NCBI GenBank assembly: GCA_910588855.1
Contig: CAJUSR010000001.1
Coordinates: 62,001 to 126,000 of the forward strand
DNA from: an uncultured Kineothrix sp.
GTDB taxonomy: Bacteria > Bacillota > Clostridia > Lachnospirales > Lachnospiraceae
Direction: 5' to 3'
Length of the DNA stretch: 64,000 nt
The notes under the pieces were generated by a model. The model was given only the letters and a program-made list of their open reading frames with translations. It had not been told where the DNA came from and did no database searches. Position numbers and translations under genes: made by a program. This document shows, one piece after another, positions 25,016-33,550 of the stretch (positions within the stretch are counted from its first letter, which is position 1; each line of letters opens with the position of its first letter).

Positions 25016-27412
25016 TTACAACTTTTTCAATTTTGCAAATGCAGCATACATAATTTTTTGCCCGGCTTCGTCAAATACGACTGTCACCTGATAATCCCTT
25101 GGGCCTTTTTCCAGCTTCATTACGGTGCCTTCCCCATACTTCACATGTTTTACCCTATCCCCGATTCCATAGTTTACTTCTCCGTTCCCCGGCACCCCTT
25201 TCGACAGCCCGTTTACATCTTTTAGGCTTCCAAGCCCTCCGCCTGCTATGAACGGACGGTTTTCTGCAGGAGTCCGCTTCGGCACTGCCACAGCTTTTGG
25301 CTTTGCTTTACCCGAATAAGTTTTCGTTTTATCGAAAACTTTTTGATAACTCTCAGATGCACAGTCTCCGGAAAAGCTGCTGCCTGACTGGGCGTAATCC
25401 ATGCCAAAAGGTTTTGAGCGGAACCTTAACTTTTCACTGGATTCTTCTTCATACTCCTTAAAATCCCATTTTTTTATGGAAGGCACTTTTTGATCCAACA
25501 ACTCCTCCGGGATTTCTTTTACGAAACGGCTCACCGGATTATACTGGGTTTCCCCTCTTAGCATACGCTGTTTTACGCATGTCAACGTCAAATCCTCTTT
25601 TGCCCTCGTGATTCCCACATAGGCAAGCCGGCGTTCTTCTTCCATATCTTCGTCGCTGTCGGAAGTCACCGCCATATACCCCGGAAATATCCCATCTTCC
25701 ATGCCCGTTAGATAAACATGCGGAAATTCCAGCCCTTTCGCGCTATGTAATGTCATAAGCAATACTCTGCTGCTGTCGCCCTCTATCCGGTCGATGTCCG
25801 CTACCAGAGCCACTTCTTCCAAAAACTCACTTAAGGAAGCCCCCTCATGGGTTTCTTCATATGCCACAATTTTACTGATTAACTCATCGATATTATGGAT
25901 TCTATCCTCCGCATCCTCTTCGTCTGAAGCCTCCAGCTCCTTCACATATCCGGTCGATTCGATAATATCCTTAATCAGCCCCTCCAATCCATAAAATTCC
26001 AGTTTGCTACGGAAGCTTTGAATCATCGTTACAAAAGGTTCCAGCTTCCCGGCGCTTTTTCCGATTGACACAATCTGGTCCGCTTCCCGCAGGGCATCGT
26101 AAAAACTAATATTGCGCATGTCCGCATAATCCTGTACCCGGGCAATCGTCGTCGCTCCAATCCCCCTTTTCGGCACATTGATAATCCGCTTTGCAGCCAC
26201 ATCATCCCTGCCGTTGTCCACCGTCTTCAAGTAGGCGAGCATGTCCTTGATTTCCCTTCTGGCATAAAAATTCGTGCCGCCTACCACATCATAGGGGATT
26301 CCTTCCAGAATAAACCGCTCCTCCAACATACGCGCCTGTGCATTGGTTCGGTAAAGAACCGCAAAATCGCCGTAATCCGCAGAGCCTCCCCTCTTTTTCC
26401 TCGTCAAATCATCCGCCACAAATTCCGCTTCTTCATAGGCCGTATCCAACTGCCTGAAATGCACTTTGCTGCCTTGCCCTTTTTTCGTCCAAAGAGCCTT
26501 TTCCTTACGCCCCGTGTTGTTCTTTATCACCGCATTTGCCGCATCCAATACATTCTGGGTGGAACGGTAATTTTGTTCCAGTTTAATCACGGTAGCTTCC
26601 GGATATACCTTTTCAAAATCAAGGATATTCCTGATATTCGCACCGCGGAACTTATAAATTGACTGGTCATCATCCCCGACCACGCAAAGGTTCCTGTACT
26701 TATCCGCCAACAGGCGTATTAGTTCAAACTGAGCCGTATTCGTATCCTGATATTCGTCCACCATGATATAGCGGAACCTGTCCTGGTAGCCTTCCAGCAC
26801 CTCCGGGCAGCTTTTAAACAATTCCACCGTTTTAACGATTAAATCGTCAAAATCCAACGCATTGTTTTTCCTAAGCGTTGCCTGGTATTCCAAGTACACT
26901 TGGGCGATTTTTTCTTTGTGGAAATCCCCCATCGCCTGCAGCCGATAATCCTCCGGGGAAACCAGCTCATCCTTTGCAGATGAAATAGCATTCAAAATTG
27001 TCCGCTCTTTCAACATTTTCGTATCAATCTGCAAACGTTTGCAGACATCTTTCATAATTGTCTTTTGGTCATCCGTATCATAAATGGTAAAATGATTGTC
27101 AAACCCTATCCGGTCTATGTATCTGTGCAGAAAACGTACACAAGTGGAATGAAAAGTGGACACCCATACTTGGCTGGAACCGTGTCCAATAATCGAATCC
27201 ACACGCTCCCTCATTTCCCCTGCTGCCTTATTCGTAAAAGTAATCGCCATAATATTGTATGGCTGAACCCCTATTTCATCAATGAGATAGGCAATCCGAT
27301 GGGTCAGCACGCGGGTTTTCCCGCTGCCGGCCCCTGCCAAAAGCAATACCGGTCCGTCTACTGCAAATACACCTTGTTTCTGTTGTTCGTTCAACGTATC
27401 GTAAATACTCAT
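25016..27412 (-). CDS. pcrA: ATP-dependent DNA helicase PcrA/UvrD
   Basis: This is a 798-residue SF1A helicase with 3'-5' polarity, used in repair and in clearing proteins from DNA. The motifs are in order: NEQQKQGV (Q motif), AGAGSGKTRVL (residues 26-36), FHSTCVRFLHRY, VDEYQDTN, VVGDDDQSIYKFRGA, LEQNYRST, MTLHSAKGLEFPHV and YVGITRAKEDL. The C-terminal 60 residues (IGDRVKHVKYGEGTVMKLE) form the Tudor-like domain of Firmicutes PcrA that contacts RNA polymerase. Length is slightly above the usual 720-760. It lies 17 bp after the SPFH gene and may be co-transcribed with it. Confidence 0.95.
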   Translation of the reverse strand: MSIYDTLNEQQKQGVFAVDGPVLLLAGAGSGKTRVLTHRIAYLIDEIGVQPYNIMAITFTNKAAGEMRERVDSIIGHGSSQVWVSTFHSTCVRFLHRYIDRIGFDNHFTIYDTDDQKTIMKDVCKRLQIDTKMLKERTILNAISSAKDELVSPEDYRLQAMGDFHKEKIAQVYLEYQATLRKNNALDFDDLIVKTVELFKSCPEVLEGYQDRFRYIMVDEYQDTNTAQFELIRLLADKYRNLCVVGDDDQSIYKFRGANIRNILDFEKVYPEATVIKLEQNYRSTQNVLDAANAVIKNNTGRKEKALWTKKGQGSKVHFRQLDTAYEEAEFVADDLTRKKRGGSADYGDFAVLYRTNAQARMLEERFILEGIPYDVVGGTNFYARREIKDMLAYLKTVDNGRDDVAAKRIINVPKRGIGATTIARVQDYADMRNISFYDALREADQIVSIGKSAGKLEPFVTMIQSFRSKLEFYGLEGLIKDIIESTGYVKELEASDEEDAEDRIHNIDELISKIVAYEETHEGASLSEFLEEVALVADIDRIEGDSSRVLLMTLHSAKGLEFPHVYLTGMEDGIFPGYMAVTSDSDEDMEEERRLAYVGITRAKEDLTLTCVKQRMLRGETQYNPVSRFVKEIPEELLDQKVPSIKKWDFKEYEEESSEKLRFRSKPFGMDYAQSGSSFSGDCASESYQKVFDKTKTYSGKAKPKAVAVPKRTPAENRPFIAGGGLGSLKDVNGLSKGVPGNGEVNYGIGDRVKHVKYGEGTVMKLEKGPRDYQVTVVFDEAGQKIMYAAFAKLKKL

Positions 27413-27429
27413 AAAATTTCGTCTAATCC

Positions 27430-28701
27430 TTATCTAATATCGTTTTCATTAAAAGGGTCACCGCATTCCGGGCAGAATTTCGGTGGGTTCTTAGGGTCTT
27501 CCGGCTCCCAGCCGCATTTGTCACACCGGTAAAGCGCTTCTCCGGCCGGTTTCTTCTGTCCGCATTCGCTGCAAAATCTCCCTTTGTTTACCTGCCCACA
27601 GCTACATACCCAGCCGGCTCCATTCCCAGGATTGCCAACTCCCTGGCCGCCATTCATCCCCTGCTGCATCTGCGGAGCGCCTGCTACCTGCTGCTGCCCC
27701 ATAGAAAATAGCGCATTGGCATTCATGCCTCCAGCCATATTTGCCATATTCATGCCTGCAAACGCCATCATAGGGCCTGTGGACGTGTTGGAAGCCGCTG
27801 CCCGCATCGCATCCGCCTGGGCATTCACAAGGCTGGCCGCCGCCATATTGGGGTTCCGGTATACTGCCGTCCTTTGCAACTCCTTTATCATTGCCTCGTC
27901 TTCTTCCGGCGCCTTTATGGAATTCATCCCGAAGGAAACCATAGAAATCCCCCTCAGTTCCGACCATTTGGCAGAAAGCTCCTCATTCAATATCCCCACC
28001 ATCTCTGTAGTATGCTTCGGGATAGAGCTATACCTAACACCCATCTCCGAAACCCTTGCAAATGCCGGCTGCAAAGCCGTCAGCAATTCCGTCTTCAATT
28101 GGCTCTCTATTTCATCTTTCGTGAAATTCCCTGTTATATTTCCGCACACATTTTTATAAAACAAAAGAGGGTCTGTAATCCGATACGAATATTCCCCATT
28201 GCACCGCAAAGTAATGTCAATGTCCAAACCAATATTTGCATCCACTACACGGAAAGGCACCGGGCTTGCCGTTCCGTATTTATTTCCCATAATCTCCTTT
28301 GTATTAAAAAAATAAACCCTTTGTTCTTTCGCCGTATCCCCGCCAAATGTAAAACGCCTGCCGATGATTTCAAAAGTACGGCCCAAGCTTTCCCCAAAGT
28401 CACCATAAAACAAACTGGGTTCCGAAGAAGTGTCATATACAAATTCCCCCGCTTCCGCGCAGAACTCTACCACCTTCCCCTGATCTACAATCATCATGCA
28501 CTGACCCTCATTGACCGCCACAACGGAACCGTTGCTGATAATATTGTCTTCCCCTTTCGTATTGCTTCCTTTTCCGCTGACCCGCTTTTTCCCCTTTGTT
28601 GCAAGAATCTCATTATTTAATGCATCACAGTAAAAATACTCCCTCCACTGGTCTGCCGTCGCTGTACTTACCGCATTTTTGATAGCTTTTATCAATCCCA
28701 T
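27430..28701 (-). CDS. SPFH-domain protein with C-terminal zinc ribbons (YdjI-like)
   Basis: This is a 423-residue protein. Residues 30-300 form an SPFH/band-7-like domain of the virion-core-protein type (ATKGKKRVSGKGSN, GFRVV-like segments, FTKDEIESQLKTELL). A Met/Ala/Gly/Gln-rich linker follows (about 300-365). Two zinc ribbons end the protein: CSCGQVNKGRFCSECGQKK and CDKCGWEPEDPKNPPKFCPECG. The B. subtilis relative YdjI works with the PspA-like stress protein YdjF at the membrane; a similar role is inferred. No PspA homologue lies beside it here. Confidence 0.85.
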   Translation of the reverse strand: MGLIKAIKNAVSTATADQWREYFYCDALNNEILATKGKKRVSGKGSNTKGEDNIISNGSVVAVNEGQCMMIVDQGKVVEFCAEAGEFVYDTSSEPSLFYGDFGESLGRTFEIIGRRFTFGGDTAKEQRVYFFNTKEIMGNKYGTASPVPFRVVDANIGLDIDITLRCNGEYSYRITDPLLFYKNVCGNITGNFTKDEIESQLKTELLTALQPAFARVSEMGVRYSSIPKHTTEMVGILNEELSAKWSELRGISMVSFGMNSIKAPEEDEAMIKELQRTAVYRNPNMAAASLVNAQADAMRAAASNTSTGPMMAFAGMNMANMAGGMNANALFSMGQQQVAGAPQMQQGMNGGQGVGNPGNGAGWVCSCGQVNKGRFCSECGQKKPAGEALYRCDKCGWEPEDPKNPPKFCPECGDPFNENDIR

Positions 28702-28886
28702 CTCTGTCTTTCCTCCATCAACAGCCGGAAACCGCCCGTCCGGCTTTCTTTTTATTGAATATTATATACTAGTTTGTGTAGGAATGTCTAGCCAAGAATA
28801 AAGGGGCAGCCAAAACCCGCAATTGGTACAGACACATTTTTCCGGCTTTTCTATATAATAAAACATCTATCAATTTTGGAGGGATT

Positions 28887-29492
28887 ATGAAAAAAATGCG
28901 CAAAAGGAATATCTGTCTTTTACTACAAAAACTTACCATACTTTGTCTATGCCTTATCCTCATCTGCTGCTCGTTAGCCGGATGCGGCAAATCCACAGGG
29001 GATAAGGCGGGTAAATCAGACGGCTCCCTTGCCAAAGTCACTTTAAATGAAGTGGCGCACTCAATTTTTTATGCGCCAATGTATGTGGCAATAGAAGAAG
29101 GTTATTTTTCCCAAGAGGGGATTGACCTGACTCTAGTTACAGGTTTTGGCGCGGATAAAACGATGACAGCCGTTCTTTCCGGAGAGGCCGATATCGGGTT
29201 TATGGGAAGCGAAAGCACGATTTACACCTATTTGGAAGGCGCACAGGATTATGTAGTTAATTTCGCCCAGCTCACCCAACGCGCCGGTAATTTCCTAGTA
29301 TCCAGAGAACCTATCGATAATTTTTCATGGGATATGCTAAAAGGAAAAAATGTACTCGGCGGAAGGGCCGGCGGTATGCCCAGCCACGATGTAACATGGG
29401 AACACATCAGAGGGATTTATGAGTGGACAAGCCGGAAAGCCCCGGATTTAAAGGTTTTTAAATATGAGGAAAAGGTTGTGTCCATCTCATAG
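28887..29492 (+). pseudogene. Substrate-binding lipoprotein of an ABC transporter, N-terminal half, split by a mobile element
   Basis: The ATG at 28887 follows TGGAGGG. A signal peptide ends in the lipobox SLAGC (Cys near residue 33), and the domain continues FYAPMYVAIEEGYFSQEGID, GEADIGFMGSESTIYTYLEG and KGKNVLGGRAGGMP, typical of NMT1/SsuA/TauA-type binding proteins. Homology stops after GGMP (29381). The next 36 codons come from the inserted element. The missing half starts at 39465. Rejoining at the 12-bp core would give an uninterrupted protein of about 349 residues. The truncated product is unlikely to bind ligand. Confidence 0.85.
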
Positions 29493-29597
29493 CACAACTA
29501 CATTTACTTACTTTGCCAGAAGAAGGACAGGCCAAGACCGGGAGCCTCTCAAAATCTATATGGGGCGCTCACTAAAATACCGTTGTAAAATATGCTG

Positions 29598-29626
29598 TTG
29601 AATTTTACATCAAATCAGGGTATACT
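29598..29626 (+). promoter_or_regulatory. Promoter of the toxin-antitoxin operon
   Basis: TTGAAT and TATACT are separated by 17 bp and end 25 bp before the antitoxin start, with AAGAAAGGAG as the ribosome binding site. Confidence 0.65.
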
Positions 29627-29651
29627 AAGGGTAAGAAAGGAGAATGTGATT

Positions 29652-29912
29652 ATGCCGAATATCAAACCAATCTCTGATTTGAGGAATTACAGTGATGTGC
29701 TCCGTGACGTATCTGTGGGCGCACCGGTCTTTCTCACCAAAAACGGACGCGGGCGCTATGCAATCATTGACATGCAGGACTATGAAAAAACACGGGCCAC
29801 CCTGAAGCTCATGGGCGAGCTTGCAAAAGGAAAAAAATCTGGAGAGGAAAAGGGATGGCTTTCGTCCTCGGATGTGAGAGCACATTTCCGGGCAAAGGCA
29901 AATGAAGAATAA
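29652..29912 (+). CDS. Antitoxin, Phd/YefM family
   Basis: This is an 86-residue antitoxin. The N-terminal DNA-binding fold reads PNIKPISDLRNYSDVLRDVS, then PVFLTKNGRGRYAIIDMQDYE, the Phd/YefM signature. The C-terminal half is charged and probably wraps the toxin. The start at 29652 follows AAGGAGAATG. It overlaps the toxin gene by 11 bp. It likely represses the promoter directly upstream, alone or with the toxin. Confidence 0.9.
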   Translation: MPNIKPISDLRNYSDVLRDVSVGAPVFLTKNGRGRYAIIDMQDYEKTRATLKLMGELAKGKKSGEEKGWLSSSDVRAHFRAKANEE

Positions 29913-30240
29913 CATCCACTACTCCCCGGAAGCCCAGAACGACCTGGACGAAATCTGGGAGTATATTACCTTTGAATTATGTAATCCGCAAGCCGCTGAA
30001 AACACCGTAAACAAAATCATGGACACTGTTGATGAACTGGAAAATTTTTCAGAAATCGGCGCTCCGCTGTCCGCTGTGACAGATATAGAAAGCGACTACC
30101 GATTTCTCACCAGTGGAAATTACATGGTTTTTTACCGTGTGAATGGGCAGGATGTGTACATTGACCGTGTTCTCTACGGCAGACGGGATTATCTTCGGAT
30201 TCTGTTTCCTGATCTGCCGCAGAATGACAACGAAGGATAA
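29902..30240 (+). CDS. Toxin, RelE/ParE family
   Basis: This is a 112-residue RelE/ParE-fold toxin. Recognisable parts are IHYSPEAQNDLDEIWEYI, then helix 2, YRFLTSGNYMVFYRVNGQ and VYIDRVLYGRRDYLRILF. The C-terminal RVLYGRRDY pattern is typical of ParE/RelE toxins. It is cotranscribed with the antitoxin. Whether it cleaves mRNA or poisons gyrase cannot be told from the sequence. It probably stabilises the mobile element. A terminator follows at 30262-30290. Confidence 0.88.
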   Translation: MKNNIHYSPEAQNDLDEIWEYITFELCNPQAAENTVNKIMDTVDELENFSEIGAPLSAVTDIESDYRFLTSGNYMVFYRVNGQDVYIDRVLYGRRDYLRILFPDLPQNDNEG

Positions 30241-30261
30241 AACAAAATATAGTAACGATGG

Positions 30262-30290
30262 AACCGCTGGCTGACGCTGGCGGTTTTTTA
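30262..30290 (+). terminator. Terminator after the toxin gene
   Basis: AACCGC and GCGGTT enclose a 12-nt loop, followed by a run of T. Confidence 0.7.
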
Positions 30291-30297
30291 TTGCTCC

Positions 30298-30317
30298 GGG
30301 CCAACCTGGCCCGAAGC
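30298..30317 (+). repeat. GGGCCAA palindrome repeat, copy 1
   Basis: GGGCCAACCTGGCCCGAAGC. Six copies of this 20-mer occur in the element and nowhere else that I noticed. This one lies 17 bp before the 30335 frame. Confidence 0.9.
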
Positions 30318-30334
30318 AGGAAAGGCGGGATGCC

Positions 30335-30709
30335 ATGCCGGAACAGGCACCCCGCCGCTATAAAACAGACGGAAACGGGGACACGCGCCCAGCCTTTTAC
30401 GGGAAGCTCCCGGAGGAATTTAACGAGAGGGACATGCTGGTCGTCGCGGCCGACACAGACCCTCTTCTTTTCCAGAAGGTATCCGAAGAGACTCTCGCCG
30501 CCATCCATGCGGCGGGCTATGACTATCAGGGCGGGGCCGTCATTCCCCGACCCGGAGGAAACAGATATGAACGGATAGGAAACAGCAATCCCGACGTGGG
30601 AGGAAACAAAGGAAGCGCCGCCCTTAAAGCTGGCCTGCCTTCCATTGGACTGTCCATGCTACATGCTGGGGAAAGGCTGGACGGGCTCTTTCTGCCGTTA
30701 TTTCCGTGA
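30335..30709 (+). CDS. Hypothetical protein of the mobilizable element
   Basis: This is a 124-codon frame. Residues 20-75 look protein-like (FYGKLPEEFNERDMLVVAAD, LFQKVSEETLAAIHAAGYDY). The C-terminal 45 residues are low quality and overlap the next frame. The ATG follows AAAGGCGGG and one of the GGGCCAA repeats. The natural end may have been nearer 30570, so a frame disruption is possible. No family recognised. Confidence 0.45.
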   Translation: MPEQAPRRYKTDGNGDTRPAFYGKLPEEFNERDMLVVAADTDPLLFQKVSEETLAAIHAAGYDYQGGAVIPRPGGNRYERIGNSNPDVGGNKGSAALKAGLPSIGLSMLHAGERLDGLFLPLFP

Positions 30710-31109
30710 GAATGTCCTCCCGCTGGCCCCGGTGCTGGAAAAGGCCGTCTGTGAGGAAAGGCCGCCGCAGGAGCCGGGAGCGCATGAGGAAGAAACGCTC
30801 AACCCCCGGGCAGGGGCGTTACGATTTGGACCTGCCGAAAGCCCGGGATTCCAATGGGTCCTGACCCTGTTTTCCGGGCAAAGGTATCCTAATACCTTCC
30901 GGCCCGGTTTACGGGGGTATTTCGTAACAACCGGAGCTTCAGGCCAACTTGGCCCGAAGCCGGAAGGAGGGATGGACCATAGCGACCACACGACTGATGA
31001 AACGCAAGACCACGCCGGGACTATCCATAGCGCAGTCCATAAAGGACTGTACCGACTACGGAAAGAACCCGGTCAAGACAGAGGAAGGAAAATATATCTC
31101 TGCCTATGA
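30567..31109 (+). pseudogene. Cysteine-rich VLP-like gene with stop at codon 4
   Basis: An excellent GGAGG lies 11 bp before an ATG at 30567. The codons read MNG, TAG stop, then ETAIPTWEETKEAPPLKLAC, LPLDCPCYMLG and GSFCRYFRENVLPLAPVLEKAV. The segment with spaced cysteines and FCRYFRENVLPL resembles the cysteine-rich VLP domain of conjugative elements. A CAG to TAG change would explain the stop. The frame stays open to 31109, but the part beyond about 30800 looks non-coding and overlaps the relaxase. Confidence 0.5.
30941..30960 (+). repeat. GGGCCAA palindrome repeat, copy 2
   Basis: AGGCCAACTTGGCCCGAAGC, just upstream of the relaxase ribosome binding site. Confidence 0.9.
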
Positions 31110-32382
31110 ATGTGACCCGGCCACGGTAGACGTTGAATTTCTCTTGTGGAAAAGCAGGTACAAAGCCGCCATAGGCCGGGAGCAGGGAACAGACAAAGAT
31201 GTGCTGTGCTACCAGATACTCCAGTCCTTCCTCCCCGGGGAGATCGCGCCGGAGGACGCCAACCGTATCGGCTATGAGCTGGCTATGCGGTGGACGAAGG
31301 GAAAACACCAGTTCATCGTCACCACCCACACCGACAAGACCCATATCCATAACCACATTTATTACAATTCCACTACCCTTGACTGTACCCATAAATACCG
31401 GGATTTTCTCGGCTCCGGCCATGCCCTCGGGCGGCTGTCCGACACCCTCTGTCTGGAAAACGGCCTCTCTGTCGTGAAGCAGCCGAAGATGAAAAGCCAG
31501 GGGAAATATAAGAACTATGGGGAATGGGCCAAGGGCCGGGAAAGGCCGCTCACCTTCCAGCAGAAGCTGTGCGCCGCCATTGACGCGGCTCTTGAAAAAC
31601 AGCCCTCCGGCCTTGCCGCCTTCCTCTCACTTATGGAGCAGTCCGGCTATGAGGTGAAACAGCAGCGGGGCGCAATCAGTTTCCGGGCTCCCGGCCAGGA
31701 ACGGTTTACCCGTCTGCGGTCCTCTACGCTGGGGAAGGGCTACGGCCAGAAGGATATAGAGGCGGCTCTCTCCGGTTCCCGAACAAGCACGGACCAGGCT
31801 GACCATAGGGTCAACCTGATTATCGACATTCAATCTAAGCTCCAGGGGAAGGGGCCGGGGTATGAGCGGTGGGCCAAGGTTTTCAACCTGAAACAGATGA
31901 CCGCCGCCCTGGCCTTTTTGCAGGAAAATAATTTGATGGAGTATGAACAGCTGGAAAAGAAAGCGGCAGAAACCACGGAGCATTTCCACACGCTGTCCGG
32001 CCAGATCAAGAGTACCGAGGCCGCACTCCAGACCAACAGGGAATTGAAGGCTGCCACGGTGCAGTATGCCAGGCCCCGGCCAGTGTTCCAGGCGTACAAG
32101 GCCCGGAAATACAGCCGCAGATTCCTTGCGGAGCATGAGGCCGACATTGAGCTTTACCGGGCGGCCTGCGCCGACTTCAAACGGATACTGGACGGGGCAA
32201 AGCCCCCTAAAATGGTCGAGCTCAAAGAGGAAAGCCGGGAGCTTGTGGAGAAGAAAAAGAAGCTCTATGCCGAGTACCGAAAAGTGAAGGAAGAAATGCG
32301 GGAAGTCACGGCGGCGAAGGCAAACATTGATTATCTGCTGGGCTATGTGGAGCCGGGGAGGAAGAAGGAACAGGAGCGTTAG
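30949..32382 (+). CDS. Relaxase/mobilization nuclease (MobP/MobA type)
   Basis: This is a relaxase of about 470 residues that nicks the transfer origin and pilots the strand. The N-terminal domain contains the three-histidine metal motif in HTDKTHIHNHIYYNS (about residue 125). It also has SIKDCTDYGKNPVKT upstream and FQQKLCAAIDAAL downstream; the last 150 residues are coiled coil. Family members start MATTRLM. Here that Met is encoded ATA at 30979, 8 bp after AAGGAGG, while the only upstream ATG (30949) lies inside a GGGCCAA repeat. The start codon may thus be mutated ATG to ATA, lowering expression. Confidence 0.88.
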   Translation: MARSRKEGWTIATTRLMKRKTTPGLSIAQSIKDCTDYGKNPVKTEEGKYISAYECDPATVDVEFLLWKSRYKAAIGREQGTDKDVLCYQILQSFLPGEIAPEDANRIGYELAMRWTKGKHQFIVTTHTDKTHIHNHIYYNSTTLDCTHKYRDFLGSGHALGRLSDTLCLENGLSVVKQPKMKSQGKYKNYGEWAKGRERPLTFQQKLCAAIDAALEKQPSGLAAFLSLMEQSGYEVKQQRGAISFRAPGQERFTRLRSSTLGKGYGQKDIEAALSGSRTSTDQADHRVNLIIDIQSKLQGKGPGYERWAKVFNLKQMTAALAFLQENNLMEYEQLEKKAAETTEHFHTLSGQIKSTEAALQTNRELKAATVQYARPRPVFQAYKARKYSRRFLAEHEADIELYRAACADFKRILDGAKPPKMVELKEESRELVEKKKKLYAEYRKVKEEMREVTAAKANIDYLLGYVEPGRKKEQER

Positions 32383-32421
32383 GAGGTGTGAAAATAAGGA
32401 GCAAAGCGACGCTGACATTTC

Positions 32422-32441
32422 GGGCCAAGTTGGCCCGAAGC
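32422..32441 (+). repeat. GGGCCAA palindrome repeat, copy 3
   Basis: GGGCCAAGTTGGCCCGAAGC, 40 bp after the relaxase stop. The following 190 bp hold no gene. Confidence 0.9.
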
Positions 32442-32560
32442 CGGGTTTGGGGGTGCTGTGCGCCGGTGGCGCACGTCCAGCACCGACCGGAGCGGCAGCG
32501 GAGACCTCCCCAACAAGCAGATTTTTGCGTTCTGGCCGGAAGGCTGGGACGTCAAAAATA

Positions 32561-32580
32561 GCAACTGTGGCCACAGTTGC
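32561..32580. repeat. Perfect 20-bp palindrome, candidate transfer origin or operator
   Basis: GCAACTGTGGCCACAGTTGC reads the same on both strands. It lies 180 bp after the relaxase in a gene-free stretch (32383-32632), a plausible place for oriT or a protein-binding site. The function is inferred from position only. Confidence 0.6.
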
Positions 32581-32632
32581 CCTGCTTGCCATTTAGCGGA
32601 ACCTGCGATAAACGCCGCAAAAACGGAGGCCC

Positions 32633-32992
32633 CTACTCGGAAACCTCCGTTTCTCTGGCTTTTTTCAAGCCTTCGGCTGTTGCCTCCATGACAACAAGCC
32701 CCTTCTCATTCATGGTGTTAAGCAGCACATCAATATGCTTGCGGCAAAGGCTTTCTTTATTCCCGCTGTCACTGTATATGAACTGGTCCACGGAAATATC
32801 AAACATGTTGACGAGTTTGACGAAAACACCAAAACTCGGATACTGCCCTTTGTTCTCGATAATCATAATCGTGTGGGACGTACGCCCCACAAGCTCTGCA
32901 AGGTATTCCTGCGTTCATCCTCTTTTCTCGCGGGCGTCTTTTATCGCCAGCCCGAGACCATGAAAATCAAATCTATCTTCATAATGTTCCAT
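32633..32992 (-). pseudogene. XRE-family regulator with in-frame TGA
   Basis: The ATG at 32992 reads MEHYEDRFDFHGLGLAIKDA, REKRG, then TGA, then TQEYLAELVGRTSHTIMIIE, NKGQYPSFGVFVKLVNMFDI, SVDQFIY and onward, all in one frame. The motif KRG-W-TQEYLAE is usual in these repressors, so the stop at 32915-32917 is probably TGG to TGA. The DNA-binding helix is split. The C-terminal fragment could start internally at 32890 but would lack part of the HTH. Confidence 0.75.
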
Positions 32993-33096
32993 ACAATATC
33001 ACCCAAACTTATTTTATATTTAAGGTGTTAGTATGTGAATTAAATACAATTTCATGTTTGGTATTATTTAATTGCATGTTCTCTAAAAATACCCAC

Positions 33097-33148
33097 TTGA
33101 CATATGTATGACACTGTGTTACCCTTAAAGCGTAACACGATGTCATAC
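33097..33148 (+). promoter_or_regulatory. Promoter with BlaI-type operator dyad
   Basis: TTGACA at 33097-33102 is followed by a large dyad: GTATGACA (33106) with TGTCATAC (33141), and GTGTTAC (33116) with GTAACAC (33132). It covers the presumed -10 region and ends 19 bp before the BlaI-like start, so the BlaI-like protein probably represses its own operon. Confidence 0.75.
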
Positions 33149-33166
33149 TTAAAGGAGGAAATCAAA

Positions 33167-33550
33167 ATGGTACAGCAAATATCAGATGCAGAATTTGAAA
33201 TTATGAAAGTGGTATGGGCTAACGGAGAAAAACCGACGCTTTTTGCCAGTCTTACAGCAGATTTAGCGGCCAAAGGGAAACCCTGGCAAAAAAACACCCT
33301 TATCACGCTTTTAAACCGGCTCGTCAATAAGGGATTTTTGAAAGCGAAAAAAATCGGCCGTTGTAATGAATACACCCCTCTTGTGTCGGAAAGCGACTAC
33401 CACAAAACCCAGACTAAAAACTTTCTGGATAAAATTTATGAGGGGGACGCAAAATGGCTTGTTTCCGATTTGATTTCTGGCGACCTGCTGACAGACGAGG
33501 AATATGAGGAATTGAAAAAGCTCCTGGAGAAAGGAAGAACAAAAAAATGA
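33167..33550 (+). CDS. BlaI/MecI-family transcriptional repressor
   Basis: This is a 127-residue winged-helix repressor: ISDAEFEIMKVVWANGEKPT, then KPWQKNTLITLLNRLVNKGF and LKAKKIGRCNEYTPLVSE. The C-terminal dimerisation part is DLLTDEEYEELKKLLEKG. The start at 33167 follows AAAGGAGGAAATC. It overlaps the BlaR1-like gene by 4 bp. Known members are inactivated by BlaR1 proteolysis. No beta-lactamase gene lies nearby, so the regulon is probably different. Confidence 0.9.
   Translation: MVQQISDAEFEIMKVVWANGEKPTLFASLTADLAAKGKPWQKNTLITLLNRLVNKGFLKAKKIGRCNEYTPLVSESDYHKTQTKNFLDKIYEGDAKWLVSDLISGDLLTDEEYEELKKLLEKGRTKK

Noticed and set aside
31627..32592. A 321-codon minus-strand frame opposite the relaxase
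   Set aside because: The relaxase on the plus strand has clear catalytic motifs; the opposite frame is open because of high GC and has no recognisable domain.
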